Position numbers and translations under genes: made by a program. A DNA stretch of 64,000 nt from JBFXCK01 sp050182275. Its GTDB lineage: Bacteria > Pseudomonadota > Alphaproteobacteria > SHNJ01. Each line of letters begins with the position of its first letter. Positions within the stretch are counted from its first letter, which is position 1. The notes beneath the pieces were generated by a model that made no database searches, was not told where the DNA came from, and worked only from the letters and a program-made list of their open reading frames with translations. This document shows, one piece after another, positions 16,701 to 25,317 of this stretch. The stretch lies in the NCBI GenBank assembly GCA_050182275.1, contig JBFXCK010000001.1, positions 214,092 to 278,091 on the forward strand, in the 5' to 3' direction.

Positions 16701-17802
16701 ATGCAGCACGAAACCCAGCAATTGGTTGAAGAAATTAAAAGCGGCCTCGATTTAATCCGGAGGTCGCTTTGACTGGGATCGCGCGCTTAAACGTTTAAAC
16801 GAACTCAATCAACAGGCCGAAGATCCCAATCTGTGGAATAATGCCGCTTTGGCGCAAGGCATGCTGAAGGAGCGCACGCGGCTTGACGCAGCCATTTCCG
16901 CCGTAAAAAAAGCCCAACAGCAATTGGACGATAGTGTAACCCTGCTAGAGTTGGCGGAAAGCGAGGGTGATGCCGCCGCTGCCGCCGAAGCCATGGCCAA
17001 TTTGAAGCTTTTACAAACCGAAGTCGCCAAGCGCCGCCTGCAAAGTTTGCTGTCAGGCGAAGCGGACGCCAATGCCTGTTATATCGAAATCAATGCCGGG
17101 GCAGGCGGCACCGAATCGCAGGATTGGGCGCAAATGCTGGAGCGCATGTATGTACGGTGGGCTGAACAGCACGGCTATAAGATCGACATTTTGGAAGAAA
17201 GTACCGGCGAACAAGCAGGCATTAAGTCGGCTACGCTGCAAGTCAACGGCGACTTTGCCTATGGCTGGCTGAAAACCGAATCGGGCGTGCACCGTTTGGT
17301 GCGCATCTCGCCGTTTGACGCCAATGCAAGGCGCCATACTTCTTTTGCTTCGGTGTGGGTCTATCCGGTGATTGATGAAAGCATCGATATCGAAATTTTG
17401 GATAAGGATATTCAGGTTGACGTGATGCGCGCCAGCGGTGCGGGCGGCCAGCATGTCAATAAAACTTCCAGCGCCGTGCGCATGACGCATATGCCGACCG
17501 GCATCGTGGTAAAGTGTCAATCCGACCGCTCGCAGCACCGCAACCGCACTATGGCGCTGCAAATGTTAAAAGCCCGCCTTTATGAAGCCGAATTGCAAAA
17601 ACGCGAAGCGGCGCATCAGGCGCAGCATGAAGCCAAAACTGATATCGGTTGGGGACATCAAATCCGTTCTTATGTGTTGCAGCCCTATCAAATGGTCAAG
17701 GATTTGCGCACCAATGTGGAAATCGGCAATGCGCAAAGCGTTTTGGACGGCAATCTTGATCCGTTTTTAGAGGCCAGCCTGGCGTCGAAATTGGCCGGCT
17801 AG
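16701..17802 (+). CDS. prfB: Peptide chain release factor 2, programmed +1 frameshift
   Basis: Recognises UGA and UAA stop codons and triggers peptide release. Frame one starts at ATG 16701 and runs 23 codons to an in-frame TGA at 16770-16772. Skipping T16770 (CTT TGA C read as CTT GAC) joins it to the frame running to 17802, giving 366 residues, close to the E. coli 365. Directly upstream is GGAGG, three bases before the CTT slip codon, the same spacing as in E. coli prfB. In the joined protein the SPF stop-reading tripeptide is at 203-205 and GGQ at 248-250. This is autoregulation: low RF2 favours the shift. The coding region is join(16701..16769, 16771..17802). Confidence 0.95.
16759..16773 (+). 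promoter_or_regulatory. prfB +1 frameshift site
   Basis: GGAGG (16759-16763), a 3-base spacer TCG, the slip codon CTT (16767-16769), then the TGA stop with C after it, a weak termination context. All elements of the classical RF2 recoding signal are present: internal Shine-Dalgarno, CTT slip codon and UGAC. Confidence 0.93.
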
Positions 17803-18450
17803 CTATGCCGCACGGCCGCGCGCCTTGCCCTTGGGCCCGCTTTTTTTAGAGCGCTTGGATTTATTTTTTTTCGCAGGCGTTTTTTTCTTGGAAGTTTTGG
17901 CGCGCGCTTTTGATTTCTTAGCCGGTTTCTTTTTTGTTTTGGTTTTTTTCAAGGGCGGCTTGTTGCTGTTGGCGGCTTGGGGCAAGGAAGTGCCTTCTAG
18001 AATGCTCAGAATTTCCTCCACATGGCCGGGTACCGAAACGCCATACCATGCTTGCTCGATATTGCCTTTTTCATCGACTAAAAATGTGCTGCGCTGAATG
18101 CCCATATAGGCCTTGCCATACATATTTTTTGTAATCCATACGCCATAGCTTTCACAAACGCTGCCATCTTCATCGCTTAACAGGGGAAAATTCAAATCGT
18201 ATTTTTCTTTAAAACGGGCATGGCTGGCGGTTGAATCCCTGGAAATGCCGATCACTTCGGCATTTGCTTCCTGCAAACGCTCGATACTGTCGCGGAAATT
18301 ACAGGCTTCGGTGGTGCAGCCGGGCGTGTCGTCCTTCGGATAGAAATACAACACCACCTTTTTGCCACGAAAATCTCGTAGGCTAATTGTACCGCCATCG
18401 TCGGCGGTTAATGAGAAATTGGGCGCGGGCTGGCCGTTCTGCAGTGCCAT
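17803..18450 (-). CDS. bcp: Peroxiredoxin (Bcp/PrxQ) with a lysine-rich C-terminal tail
   Basis: Thiol peroxidase that reduces hydroperoxides in the cytoplasm. ATG 18450 is preferred (MALQNGQPAPNFSL) because GGAGG lies five bases before it. The thioredoxin-fold domain spans about residues 1-155, with the peroxidatic Cys45 and a second Cys50 in PGCTTEACNFRDS. Normal Bcp ends near residue 155. Here about 55 extra residues follow, mostly Lys, Ser, Ala and Pro (for example KKTKTKKKPAKKSKARAK), resembling histone H1-like tails. The tail may bind nucleic acid or polyanions; that is inference. The stop codon is directly adjacent to the prfB stop on the other strand. Confidence 0.92.
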   Translation of the reverse strand: MALQNGQPAPNFSLTADDGGTISLRDFRGKKVVLYFYPKDDTPGCTTEACNFRDSIERLQEANAEVIGISRDSTASHARFKEKYDLNFPLLSDEDGSVCESYGVWITKNMYGKAYMGIQRSTFLVDEKGNIEQAWYGVSVPGHVEEILSILEGTSLPQAANSNKPPLKKTKTKKKPAKKSKARAKTSKKKTPAKKNKSKRSKKSGPKGKARGRAA

Positions 18451-18559
18451 GAAAGCCTCCATCAACAAGGGTTGTCAGTGTAAGGATAAAAACTTATGGT
18501 ATAACTATGCTACAAAGACTAGAAAATTGCTAGCCGGAAACCTTTACCTTTTATCTCTT

Positions 18560-21500
18560 ATGATTAAACGAACCACAAAAATTGCTTTAGAAATCATCGG
18601 CGCTTTTTTAGCGGCCTTGCTGGTATTGGCCGCCGCGCTGGCCGGCCGTTTAAGCCAGGGGCCAATTGCCTTGACCTATTTTAATCCTGCTATTGCTGAA
18701 AGTTTGCGCCTGGCCGCCCCCAATTTAACAATCGATGTCGAGACCACCAGCCTTTACTGGGATCAGGAAGCTTTTTCTCTTAGCCTCAAAGCCAAAGGAG
18801 TGCGTCTGAAAGACGAGAAGGATGCAACCTTGGCGGTTCTGCCGGAAATTTCGGCGGGCTTAAGCACGCGGGCATTATTGTTCGGAACGCTTGCCCCTAA
18901 CCGGATCGCTTTAATAAGGCCCAGTTTGGATTTACAGCGCGATGAAAACGGCCATTTCAATGTCGGGCTGGTGGCAGATTCGTTTGATGCGGAGAGTGCC
19001 GACAAACCAAGCGCTACCAGCTCGCTTCTCACCCGGCTTTTTGCCGTTCTACAGGGCGACACCGCTATCAGCCGGCTTAGCTTTCTACAGGAAATCGAAA
19101 TCCGCGATGGCGAAGCCCTCGTATCCGACCAAATCAGCCGCACCAGCTGGTGGGTACCAAAAGCCAATGTTTTACTCAAGCGCAGTGATAACGGGCTGGA
19201 AGGCCAAGCCGATTTATCGATCGAGCTTGGTAAAGATGTCAGCCATTTATCTTTGACAATAGACCGCCCGAACCGGGAAAAAACTATTCAACTGGCAATG
19301 AATTTTGAAAATATATTATTAGCGCCTTTCGCCAAAGCATTTCCTTCCGCTCAAGGCTATTTGGAAATTAATTTGCCCTTATCCGGGGAAATATTTTTGA
19401 CTTTAACGCCGGAAGGAAAGCCCCTCGTGCTTAATGCCGATTTACGCACCGGCGGCCAAGGGGGGACAAAAATCGCCATTAATGCCGCTTTTGAACCGAA
19501 AGGGGAAAATGTCGATATAAAAGGCAAAGTTAAATTGCAAAATATCGATCCCAATGAATTATCCAAGCTTTGGCCGCCGGCAGTGGGCGCCAATGCACGC
19601 GAATGGGTGCTGGAAAATATTGAACAGGGGAAGGTAACAAGCGGTGATGTCGAGTTTGCCGCCCAAATGCAGGAATATGATCCGGACAGTTTTGCGCCCA
19701 AATCTTTGAAGGGGAATTTGGCTTATGAAAATCTAACGGTGCATTATGTAAGGCCCTTGCCGCCGTCACGCGATGTCAGCGGCACCGCCAGTTTTGATTT
19801 GAACCATTTTATCTTGCAAATACCGCGCTTTACCGTCGAGGGCGTAATAGGCAGCGATGCGGTAGTGGATATTAGCGGGCTGAGTGATCCCGATCAAATC
19901 GTCCATATCACTTCGAATATCGAGGGCAATGCGCCAACTATTTTAACGTTGTTGGATTACCAGCCCTTCGGTTATCCCAGCAAGCGCGGTATTAAGCCAA
20001 AAGATGTGCGCGGCGAAGTAAAAGGCCAGGTCAAATTTTCCTTTCCGCTATTGAAAGATTTAAAATTCGAGCAAATTAATTTAGCCGTCACCGCCGATTT
20101 AAAGAAAATTTATCAGCAAAATGCTTTTTTGGGTTTGGATTTAACCCGCGCCGATTTGCGCCTGTCTCTAACGCAAGACGAGATGGAAGTGGCAGGGCAG
20201 GGATATTTGTCGGGGTTGCCCTTGGCGGTAACATGGAATGAAAATTTCAGGGACAAAGACACGCCTTACCGCCGCCGTTTTATCGTTCAGGCCACGCTTG
20301 ATGCGACGGCGCGTGAAATTATCGGCATTCCTCATCTGATCCCTTCCACCGGCCCGATGGAAGTTGCCGCCAATTATATAATTTTTGATAATGGCGCCGG
20401 AAATTTAAGCGCTACGCTTGATCTAACCAAGGCCGGGGTGGCGATTCCCCAAATTAATTGGACCAAAAACCCGGGCGAGGCGGCGCACGCCAAATTTGAG
20501 TTGAATTTGAAGAACGATGTTTTCACCGAGCTGGTGGGCGCAGAGATTAACGCTAATGATCTGACTTTGCAGGCCAAGGGAAGCTTTTTTGCCGATGGCA
20601 AACGCTTGAAGTCGTTACAAATCAGTAAGGTGATAACGCCGCTTACCGATGCGACCATTAAATTAACCGAACAGGAAAACGGCGATCAAACCATTATCGT
20701 GCGCGGCAAAAAACTGGATGCCACGCATTTATGGCAAGGCCGGTCCGCTAGTGAATCAAAATCAGCCGAGCCCGCTGCCTCCGATCCACATCCTCACGCT
20801 ACGCTAACGGTTGATTTGGAATTAGAGAATTTATTTTTAGGCGGCAAGGAAAGTTTGCGCAATGTTTCAGCGCGCATGGTGCAACGGAATAAAGCCTATG
20901 AATCGGCCAATTTGCGCGCCATCACGGGCAAGGATACGCCGGTTACCGTAACAGTTTTGCCAAATCCCGGGGGGCGCTTATTTTCCGCCCACACCAATGA
21001 CGCTGGAAGCCTGCTCCGTGCGCTTGATGTATTCGACACGATGGAAGGCGGTGTTTTGGATATCGAAGGGAAGTATAACGAGAAAGAAAAATTGCGCCCG
21101 CTCGAGGGGCGCATTTTGCTGCGCGATTTCCGTGTTACCAAGGCCCCAATCCTGGCCCGGCTGTTAATGTTGGCTTCAATCACCGGTATCCCGGAATTGT
21201 TGAGTGGCCCCGGCCTTGCTTTTACCGAGATGAAAGGCAAATTCACCAATGACGAGGAAAAGCTGACCATTACCGATATGAAGGCTTATGGCGGTTCCCT
21301 CGGCCTTACCTTCGAGGGGCAAATCGCCCACAGCGCCGGAATCGCCAATATCCGCGGCAATATTATTCCGGCCTATGTATTCAATAAAATTGTCGGCGAA
21401 ATTCCGATTATCGGCGCCCTTATCACCGGCGGCGGCGATCAGCCCTTAATTGGTTTTAGTTATTCAATTCAAGGCAACCTTTCTTCGCCCAAGCTTAGCG

Positions 21501-21625
21501 TTAATCCGCTTTCAGCTTTAACACCCGGATTTTTGCGCGGCATTTTTGGCGGTGGAACGCCGACCGTTGACACTAAAGACAATGAAAGTAAAAGCGAACC
21601 GGCGCAAAAAGATCCGCAGAATTAG
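18560..21625 (+). CDS. AsmA/YhdP-like inner-membrane anchored protein
   Basis: A 1021-residue protein of the AsmA/YhdP (DUF3971) type. ATG 18560 is chosen (MIKRTTKIALEIIGAFLAAL). The longer frame would overlap bcp and lacks support. One N-terminal membrane helix (about 8-30) is followed by a very long periplasmic part rich in beta-strand sequence. The C-terminal part (VLDIEGKYNEKEKLRPLEGR through VGEIPIIGALITGGGDQPLIGFSY) matches the AsmA C-terminal region. Large relatives are linked to phospholipid transport to the outer membrane; the role here is inferred. The stop codon overlaps that of the convergent tyrS. Confidence 0.85.
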   Translation: MIKRTTKIALEIIGAFLAALLVLAAALAGRLSQGPIALTYFNPAIAESLRLAAPNLTIDVETTSLYWDQEAFSLSLKAKGVRLKDEKDATLAVLPEISAGLSTRALLFGTLAPNRIALIRPSLDLQRDENGHFNVGLVADSFDAESADKPSATSSLLTRLFAVLQGDTAISRLSFLQEIEIRDGEALVSDQISRTSWWVPKANVLLKRSDNGLEGQADLSIELGKDVSHLSLTIDRPNREKTIQLAMNFENILLAPFAKAFPSAQGYLEINLPLSGEIFLTLTPEGKPLVLNADLRTGGQGGTKIAINAAFEPKGENVDIKGKVKLQNIDPNELSKLWPPAVGANAREWVLENIEQGKVTSGDVEFAAQMQEYDPDSFAPKSLKGNLAYENLTVHYVRPLPPSRDVSGTASFDLNHFILQIPRFTVEGVIGSDAVVDISGLSDPDQIVHITSNIEGNAPTILTLLDYQPFGYPSKRGIKPKDVRGEVKGQVKFSFPLLKDLKFEQINLAVTADLKKIYQQNAFLGLDLTRADLRLSLTQDEMEVAGQGYLSGLPLAVTWNENFRDKDTPYRRRFIVQATLDATAREIIGIPHLIPSTGPMEVAANYIIFDNGAGNLSATLDLTKAGVAIPQINWTKNPGEAAHAKFELNLKNDVFTELVGAEINANDLTLQAKGSFFADGKRLKSLQISKVITPLTDATIKLTEQENGDQTIIVRGKKLDATHLWQGRSASESKSAEPAASDPHPHATLTVDLELENLFLGGKESLRNVSARMVQRNKAYESANLRAITGKDTPVTVTVLPNPGGRLFSAHTNDAGSLLRALDVFDTMEGGVLDIEGKYNEKEKLRPLEGRILLRDFRVTKAPILARLLMLASITGIPELLSGPGLAFTEMKGKFTNDEEKLTITDMKAYGGSLGLTFEGQIAHSAGIANIRGNIIPAYVFNKIVGEIPIIGALITGGGDQPLIGFSYSIQGNLSSPKLSVNPLSALTPGFLRGIFGGGTPTVDTKDNESKSEPAQKDPQN

Positions 21626-22863
21626 GCTTTTAATTTCACCAGCGCATGCTTCTTTTTGCCGGCGGAAATTTTGAATTGCCCGGTCTTTAGGTCATGGCCA
21701 GATAAACGGAATTTGTCGTCTTCGATTACTTGATCATTTAGACGCGCGCCGCCGCCTTTAATTAGCCGGCGGCCCTCGCTGTTGCTAGGCACCAGCCCGG
21801 CGCGGGTTAGTAATTCATAGAAAGGAATGCCGGCCTCTAATTCGGCCGCGTTTAATTCCACTTGCGGTAAATTTTCCCCGGCGCCGCCTTGCTCGAAGGT
21901 TTTTACCGCCGTTTGCGCGGCCTCAAGCGCCGCTTTTTCGCCATGGCAAAGTTTGGTGGCTTCATTGGCCAAAATCTTTTTAGCCTCATTAATTTCATTG
22001 CCCTTTAATTTTTCTAATTTTGCGATTTCGGCCATGGGTAGGGCGGTGAAAAGTTTTAAAAAGCGCCCTACATCGGCATCTTCGGTGTTGCGCCAAAATT
22101 GCCAAAAATCATAGGGCGATAAACGGTGCGGCGCCAGCCACACGGCGCCGGCTGCGGTCTTGCCCATTTTCGCGCCGGAGGAAGTTGTAATCAAAGGGGT
22201 GGTGACGCCAAACACCTCGGTATTATTGAGGCGGCGCACCAAATCAATGCCGCTGACAATATTGCCCCATTGATCCGCGCCGCCCATTTGCAAGGCGCAT
22301 TTATAGCGCTTATTCAATTCTAGAAAATCATAGGCCTGCAAAATCATATAATTGAATTCAAGGAAGGACAGCGGCTGTTCGCGCTCTAAGCGCAGCTTGA
22401 CCGAATCCATGGTCAGCATGCGGTTAACCGAAAAATGCCGCCCGACTTCACGCAAAAACGGGATATATTCAAGCCTATCCAGCCATTCGGCGTTATCGGC
22501 CATAACAGCATCATTTTTGCCCGGGCCGAATTTTACATAATTAGTAAAAGTTTTTTTAATGCTGGCGATATTGGCGCATAATTGTTTTTCATCCAATAAT
22601 TGCCGGCTTTCATCCCTTCCGGAAGGGTCGCCGACTTTGCTGGTGCCGCCACCCATAAGCACAACCGGTTTATTGCCGGTTTGCTGCAGCCAATAAAGCG
22701 CCATGATTTGGACCAGATGGCCGACATGCAAAGAATCGGCGGTGGCATCAAAACCGATATAACCGACCACATAATCTTGGGCCTGTAAGCCTTCCAAATT
22801 GGTGGCTTGGCTGATAAAGCCGCGTTCTTCCAGGATGCGGATAAAGTCCGATTTTTTCGCCAT
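21622..22863 (-). CDS. tyrS: Tyrosyl-tRNA synthetase
   Basis: Charges tRNA-Tyr with tyrosine in the cytoplasm. The start is ATG 22863 (MAKKSDFIRILEERGF); the longer frame runs into anmK. The 413 residues are a normal bacterial TyrRS. The class I signatures are the HIGH-type HVGH in DSLHVGHLVQI and the KMSKS-type GAKMGKTAAGA. QMGGADQWGNIVSGIDL lies between them. The C-terminal S4-like RNA-binding domain includes GRRLIKGGGARLND. It is divergent from anmK, with only 51 bases between the starts. Confidence 0.97.
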   Translation of the reverse strand: MAKKSDFIRILEERGFISQATNLEGLQAQDYVVGYIGFDATADSLHVGHLVQIMALYWLQQTGNKPVVLMGGGTSKVGDPSGRDESRQLLDEKQLCANIASIKKTFTNYVKFGPGKNDAVMADNAEWLDRLEYIPFLREVGRHFSVNRMLTMDSVKLRLEREQPLSFLEFNYMILQAYDFLELNKRYKCALQMGGADQWGNIVSGIDLVRRLNNTEVFGVTTPLITTSSGAKMGKTAAGAVWLAPHRLSPYDFWQFWRNTEDADVGRFLKLFTALPMAEIAKLEKLKGNEINEAKKILANEATKLCHGEKAALEAAQTAVKTFEQGGAGENLPQVELNAAELEAGIPFYELLTRAGLVPSNSEGRRLIKGGGARLNDQVIEDDKFRLSGHDLKTGQFKISAGKKKHALVKLKA

Positions 22864-22914
22864 GCGCGAAAGATTATCGACAGCAGGGCGATAAAGCAAG
22901 TATCTTGGCCCCGC

Positions 22915-23988
22915 ATGAGCAAGCTTTATAACGTATTGGGGTTGATGAGCGGCACCTCGCTGGACGGCCTGGATGTAGCCTATCTTGAAACCGATGGTGA
23001 AGGCCGGGTTAAGCCCGGCCCTGGCCTGACCTTTCCCTATAGCGCCGAGTTTCAAACGCGCTTGCGCAGCATTTTGGGCGGCAAGGGTAAGGTGGAAGAA
23101 GTCGAAAATGAATTAACCCGGCTTCATCTGAAAGCCATTCAGGAATTCATGGCGCAGTTTCAATTACCGCCAATCGATCTAATCGGCATTCATGGCCATA
23201 CGATTTTACATGATCCAAAAAACCGTAAAACCTGGCAAATTACTAAAGGGCAAATATTGGCCGATGAATTAAAAATCCCGGTAATAGCCGATATGCGCCA
23301 AGCCGATGTTCAAGCCGGCGGGCAGGGGGCGCCCTTGGTGCCGCTCTATCACCAAGCGCGGGCGAAAGATTTGCCCAAGCCCCTGGCGATCGTAAATATC
23401 GGCGGCGTCGCCAATATTACCTATATTACGGAAAAAGATTTATGGGCGTTTGATACCGGAACAGGAGTTGCGTTATTGAATGATTGGATCCATCGCCACA
23501 CCGGGAAAGGCTTTGATGAAAGCGGTGCAATTGCCGCCGGGGGGAAAATCGATCAGGAAAAAATAAAATCCTGGCTGCAGGATTCTTACTTTAAATTGCC
23601 GCCGCCTAAATCGCTTGACCGCGATCATTTCAAGGCAAAATTGCGGGTTGATGATTTATCGCTGGAAGATGGCGCTGCTACCCTTGCCGCCTTTACCGCG
23701 CAAACAATCGCTTTATCCAAAATTCATTTGCCCCAAGCGCCTAAAGCTTGGTTTATTGCCGGCGGCGGGCGTTTGCATTCCTTTATTATGAAAATGCTGG
23801 CCGAGTATATGCAAATGGAAGTCAAGCCGGTCGAGGCTTTGGGCTGGAATGGCGATTTCTTAGAGGCCGAGGCTTTTGGCTATTTAGCCGTGCGCAGCGT
23901 CAAAGCTTTACCTTTAAGCCTGCCAACTACCACCGGGGTTAAGCAGCCGATAACGGGCGGCGTTTTGTTTAAGCCCGCTTCGCTTTAG
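22915..23988 (+). CDS. anmK: Anhydro-N-acetylmuramic acid kinase
   Basis: Phosphorylates and opens 1,6-anhydro-MurNAc to MurNAc-6-phosphate in peptidoglycan recycling. ATG 22915 is chosen (MSKLYNVLGLMSGTSLDGLD); the upstream extension would overlap tyrS. The sugar-kinase fold shows GLMSGTSLDGLDVAY at the N-terminus, the ADMRQADVQAGGQGAPLVP loop, then VNIGGVANITY and WFIAGGGRLHSFIM. At 357 residues it is typical. The last 20 bases overlap the convergent hydrolase. It pairs with tyrS divergently, an arrangement common in alphaproteobacteria. Confidence 0.95.
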   Translation: MSKLYNVLGLMSGTSLDGLDVAYLETDGEGRVKPGPGLTFPYSAEFQTRLRSILGGKGKVEEVENELTRLHLKAIQEFMAQFQLPPIDLIGIHGHTILHDPKNRKTWQITKGQILADELKIPVIADMRQADVQAGGQGAPLVPLYHQARAKDLPKPLAIVNIGGVANITYITEKDLWAFDTGTGVALLNDWIHRHTGKGFDESGAIAAGGKIDQEKIKSWLQDSYFKLPPPKSLDRDHFKAKLRVDDLSLEDGAATLAAFTAQTIALSKIHLPQAPKAWFIAGGGRLHSFIMKMLAEYMQMEVKPVEALGWNGDFLEAEAFGYLAVRSVKALPLSLPTTTGVKQPITGGVLFKPASL

Positions 23989-24643
23989 TGCGGGCGGCCG
24001 GTTGCTGATGAAAAGTGCGCTCGATGTAGGAGCCAACCACTTGCGATAATTCATCTAAGCGGTCGGTGAAATAATGATTGGCGCCTTTGACCACTTCATG
24101 ATCAATGATCAGGCCGCGCTGGGCGGTTAGTTTTTTCACCAAGGCTTCAACGGCGGCGCCTTGAATTAATTCATCTTCACCGCCCGCGACAATCAGGCCG
24201 GAAGAGGGGCAAGGAGCCAAGAAGCCGAAATCGAAAATCCCAGCCGGCGGGGCGATAGCAATGAAGCGCGCAATCTCGGGGCGGCGCATTAAAAGCTGCA
24301 TCGCGATCCAAGCGCCAAAAGAAAATCCAGCCACCCAGCAAATGCTGGATTGGGTATTGCAGCTTTGCAGCCAATCAAGCGCTGCGGCGGCATCGGCCAA
24401 TTCGCCTTCGCCGCGGTCGAACTGACCTTGGCTGCGGCCAACGCCGCGAAAATTAAAGCGCAATGTCGAAAAGCCGCGTTTGGCGAAAACTTGGAATAAA
24501 TTATAAACCACCTTGTTATTCATCGTTCCGCCATGTTGCGGATGGGGATGAAGAATTAGGGCCATTGGGGCGCCTTTAATGGTGGAATGGTGGTATCTGC
24601 CTTCAATCCGGCCGGCCGGGCCACTAAAAATAACTTCGGGCAT
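23969..24643 (-). CDS. Alpha/beta hydrolase, COG2945-like
   Basis: A 224-residue cytoplasmic alpha/beta hydrolase without a signal peptide. The nucleophile elbow is GFSFGAW near residue 107, the oxyanion region is LHPHPQHGGTMNNKV near residues 32-46, and the catalytic His is probably in KGANHYFTDRLDEL. RFNFRGVGRSQGQFD is characteristic of the COG2945 group. The substrate is unknown. It is a single gene on the minus strand, convergent with anmK and divergent from the isc operon. Confidence 0.85.
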   Translation of the reverse strand: MPEVIFSGPAGRIEGRYHHSTIKGAPMALILHPHPQHGGTMNNKVVYNLFQVFAKRGFSTLRFNFRGVGRSQGQFDRGEGELADAAAALDWLQSCNTQSSICWVAGFSFGAWIAMQLLMRRPEIARFIAIAPPAGIFDFGFLAPCPSSGLIVAGGEDELIQGAAVEALVKKLTAQRGLIIDHEVVKGANHYFTDRLDELSQVVGSYIERTFHQQPAARTKAKRA

Positions 24644-24723
24644 GTATTTTTTTGTCCTTAATAATCAGCCACTTAAGTATAAAATAGGGCATGCTTTTAA
24701 CGCAAGACCCCGTTTACTTCATA

Positions 24724-24756
24724 ATTGTTGACTAATTTAGTCAACAATACTATATC
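24724..24756 (+). promoter_or_regulatory. iscR promoter with overlapping IscR-type palindrome
   Basis: A perfect inverted repeat with 12-bp arms (ATTGTTGACTAA and TTAGTCAACAAT, 24724-24748) around one T. Its core, GACTAA-T-TTAGTC, resembles the type 1 IscR site. The same bases hold a -35 TTGACT (24728-24733), followed after exactly 17 bases by a -10 TATATC (24751-24756). The site therefore covers the promoter, as expected for [2Fe-2S]-IscR repression of its own operon. It lies about 100 bases before the iscR ATG. Confidence 0.75.
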
Positions 24757-24855
24757 AAATTCGAGCCCAATTGCTATAAGCGAAAGCGCGTACATATCAC
24801 TAAAGAACCCTAAAAGGCAAGGTTTTTAACCATTTAATTATTTGGCAGCTGAATT

Positions 24856-25317
24856 ATGAAATTAGGAACCAAAGGCCGCTACGCCGTGATGGCGATGGCT
24901 GATTTAGCTAATCAGGCTGGAAGCGATCCCGTGCCTTTAGCGGGTATTGCCGCGCGCCAGGAAATCCCGGTTGCTTATCTTGAGCAGCTTTTCGCCAAGC
25001 TAAGCCGCTGTCAATTGGTTAAAAGCCATCGCGGCCCCGGCGGGGGCGTTAGCCTAGGAAAAAGGCCAGCCGATATTACAATCGCCGCTATCGTCGCCGC
25101 CGTTGGCGAAGAAGTGCGCGCCACGCGCTGCAACGGCGAAGCCGATCATGGTTGCCGCGGCGATAAAACCCGCTGCGCCACCCATGATTTATGGGCCGAT
25201 TTGGGCGAGCATATTCATAGTTATTTATCTTCCATCACCTTATACGATGTGGTGCAGGGGCGTTTAAGCGCCGGCGCCTGCGTCAAGGTGGCAGAAATCG
25301 CGGAGGCCGTAGCATGA
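24856..25317 (+). CDS. iscR: Fe-S cluster regulator IscR (Rrf2 family)
   Basis: Senses iron-sulphur status and regulates the isc operon. A winged-helix DNA-binding domain spans about residues 1-80 (MKLGTKGRYAVMAMADLA, YLEQLFAKLSRCQLVKSHRG). The cluster ligands Cys92, Cys100, Cys107 and probably His110 are in place. It is first in the operon. Its last 4 bases overlap the start of the next gene (ATGA). The upstream palindrome is its likely autoregulatory site. Confidence 0.95.
   Translation: MKLGTKGRYAVMAMADLANQAGSDPVPLAGIAARQEIPVAYLEQLFAKLSRCQLVKSHRGPGGGVSLGKRPADITIAAIVAAVGEEVRATRCNGEADHGCRGDKTRCATHDLWADLGEHIHSYLSSITLYDVVQGRLSAGACVKVAEIAEAVA

Noticed and set aside
16701..16772. prfB as a frameshifted pseudogene
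   Set aside because: The shift has the full conserved recoding signal, and the rest of RF2 is intact.
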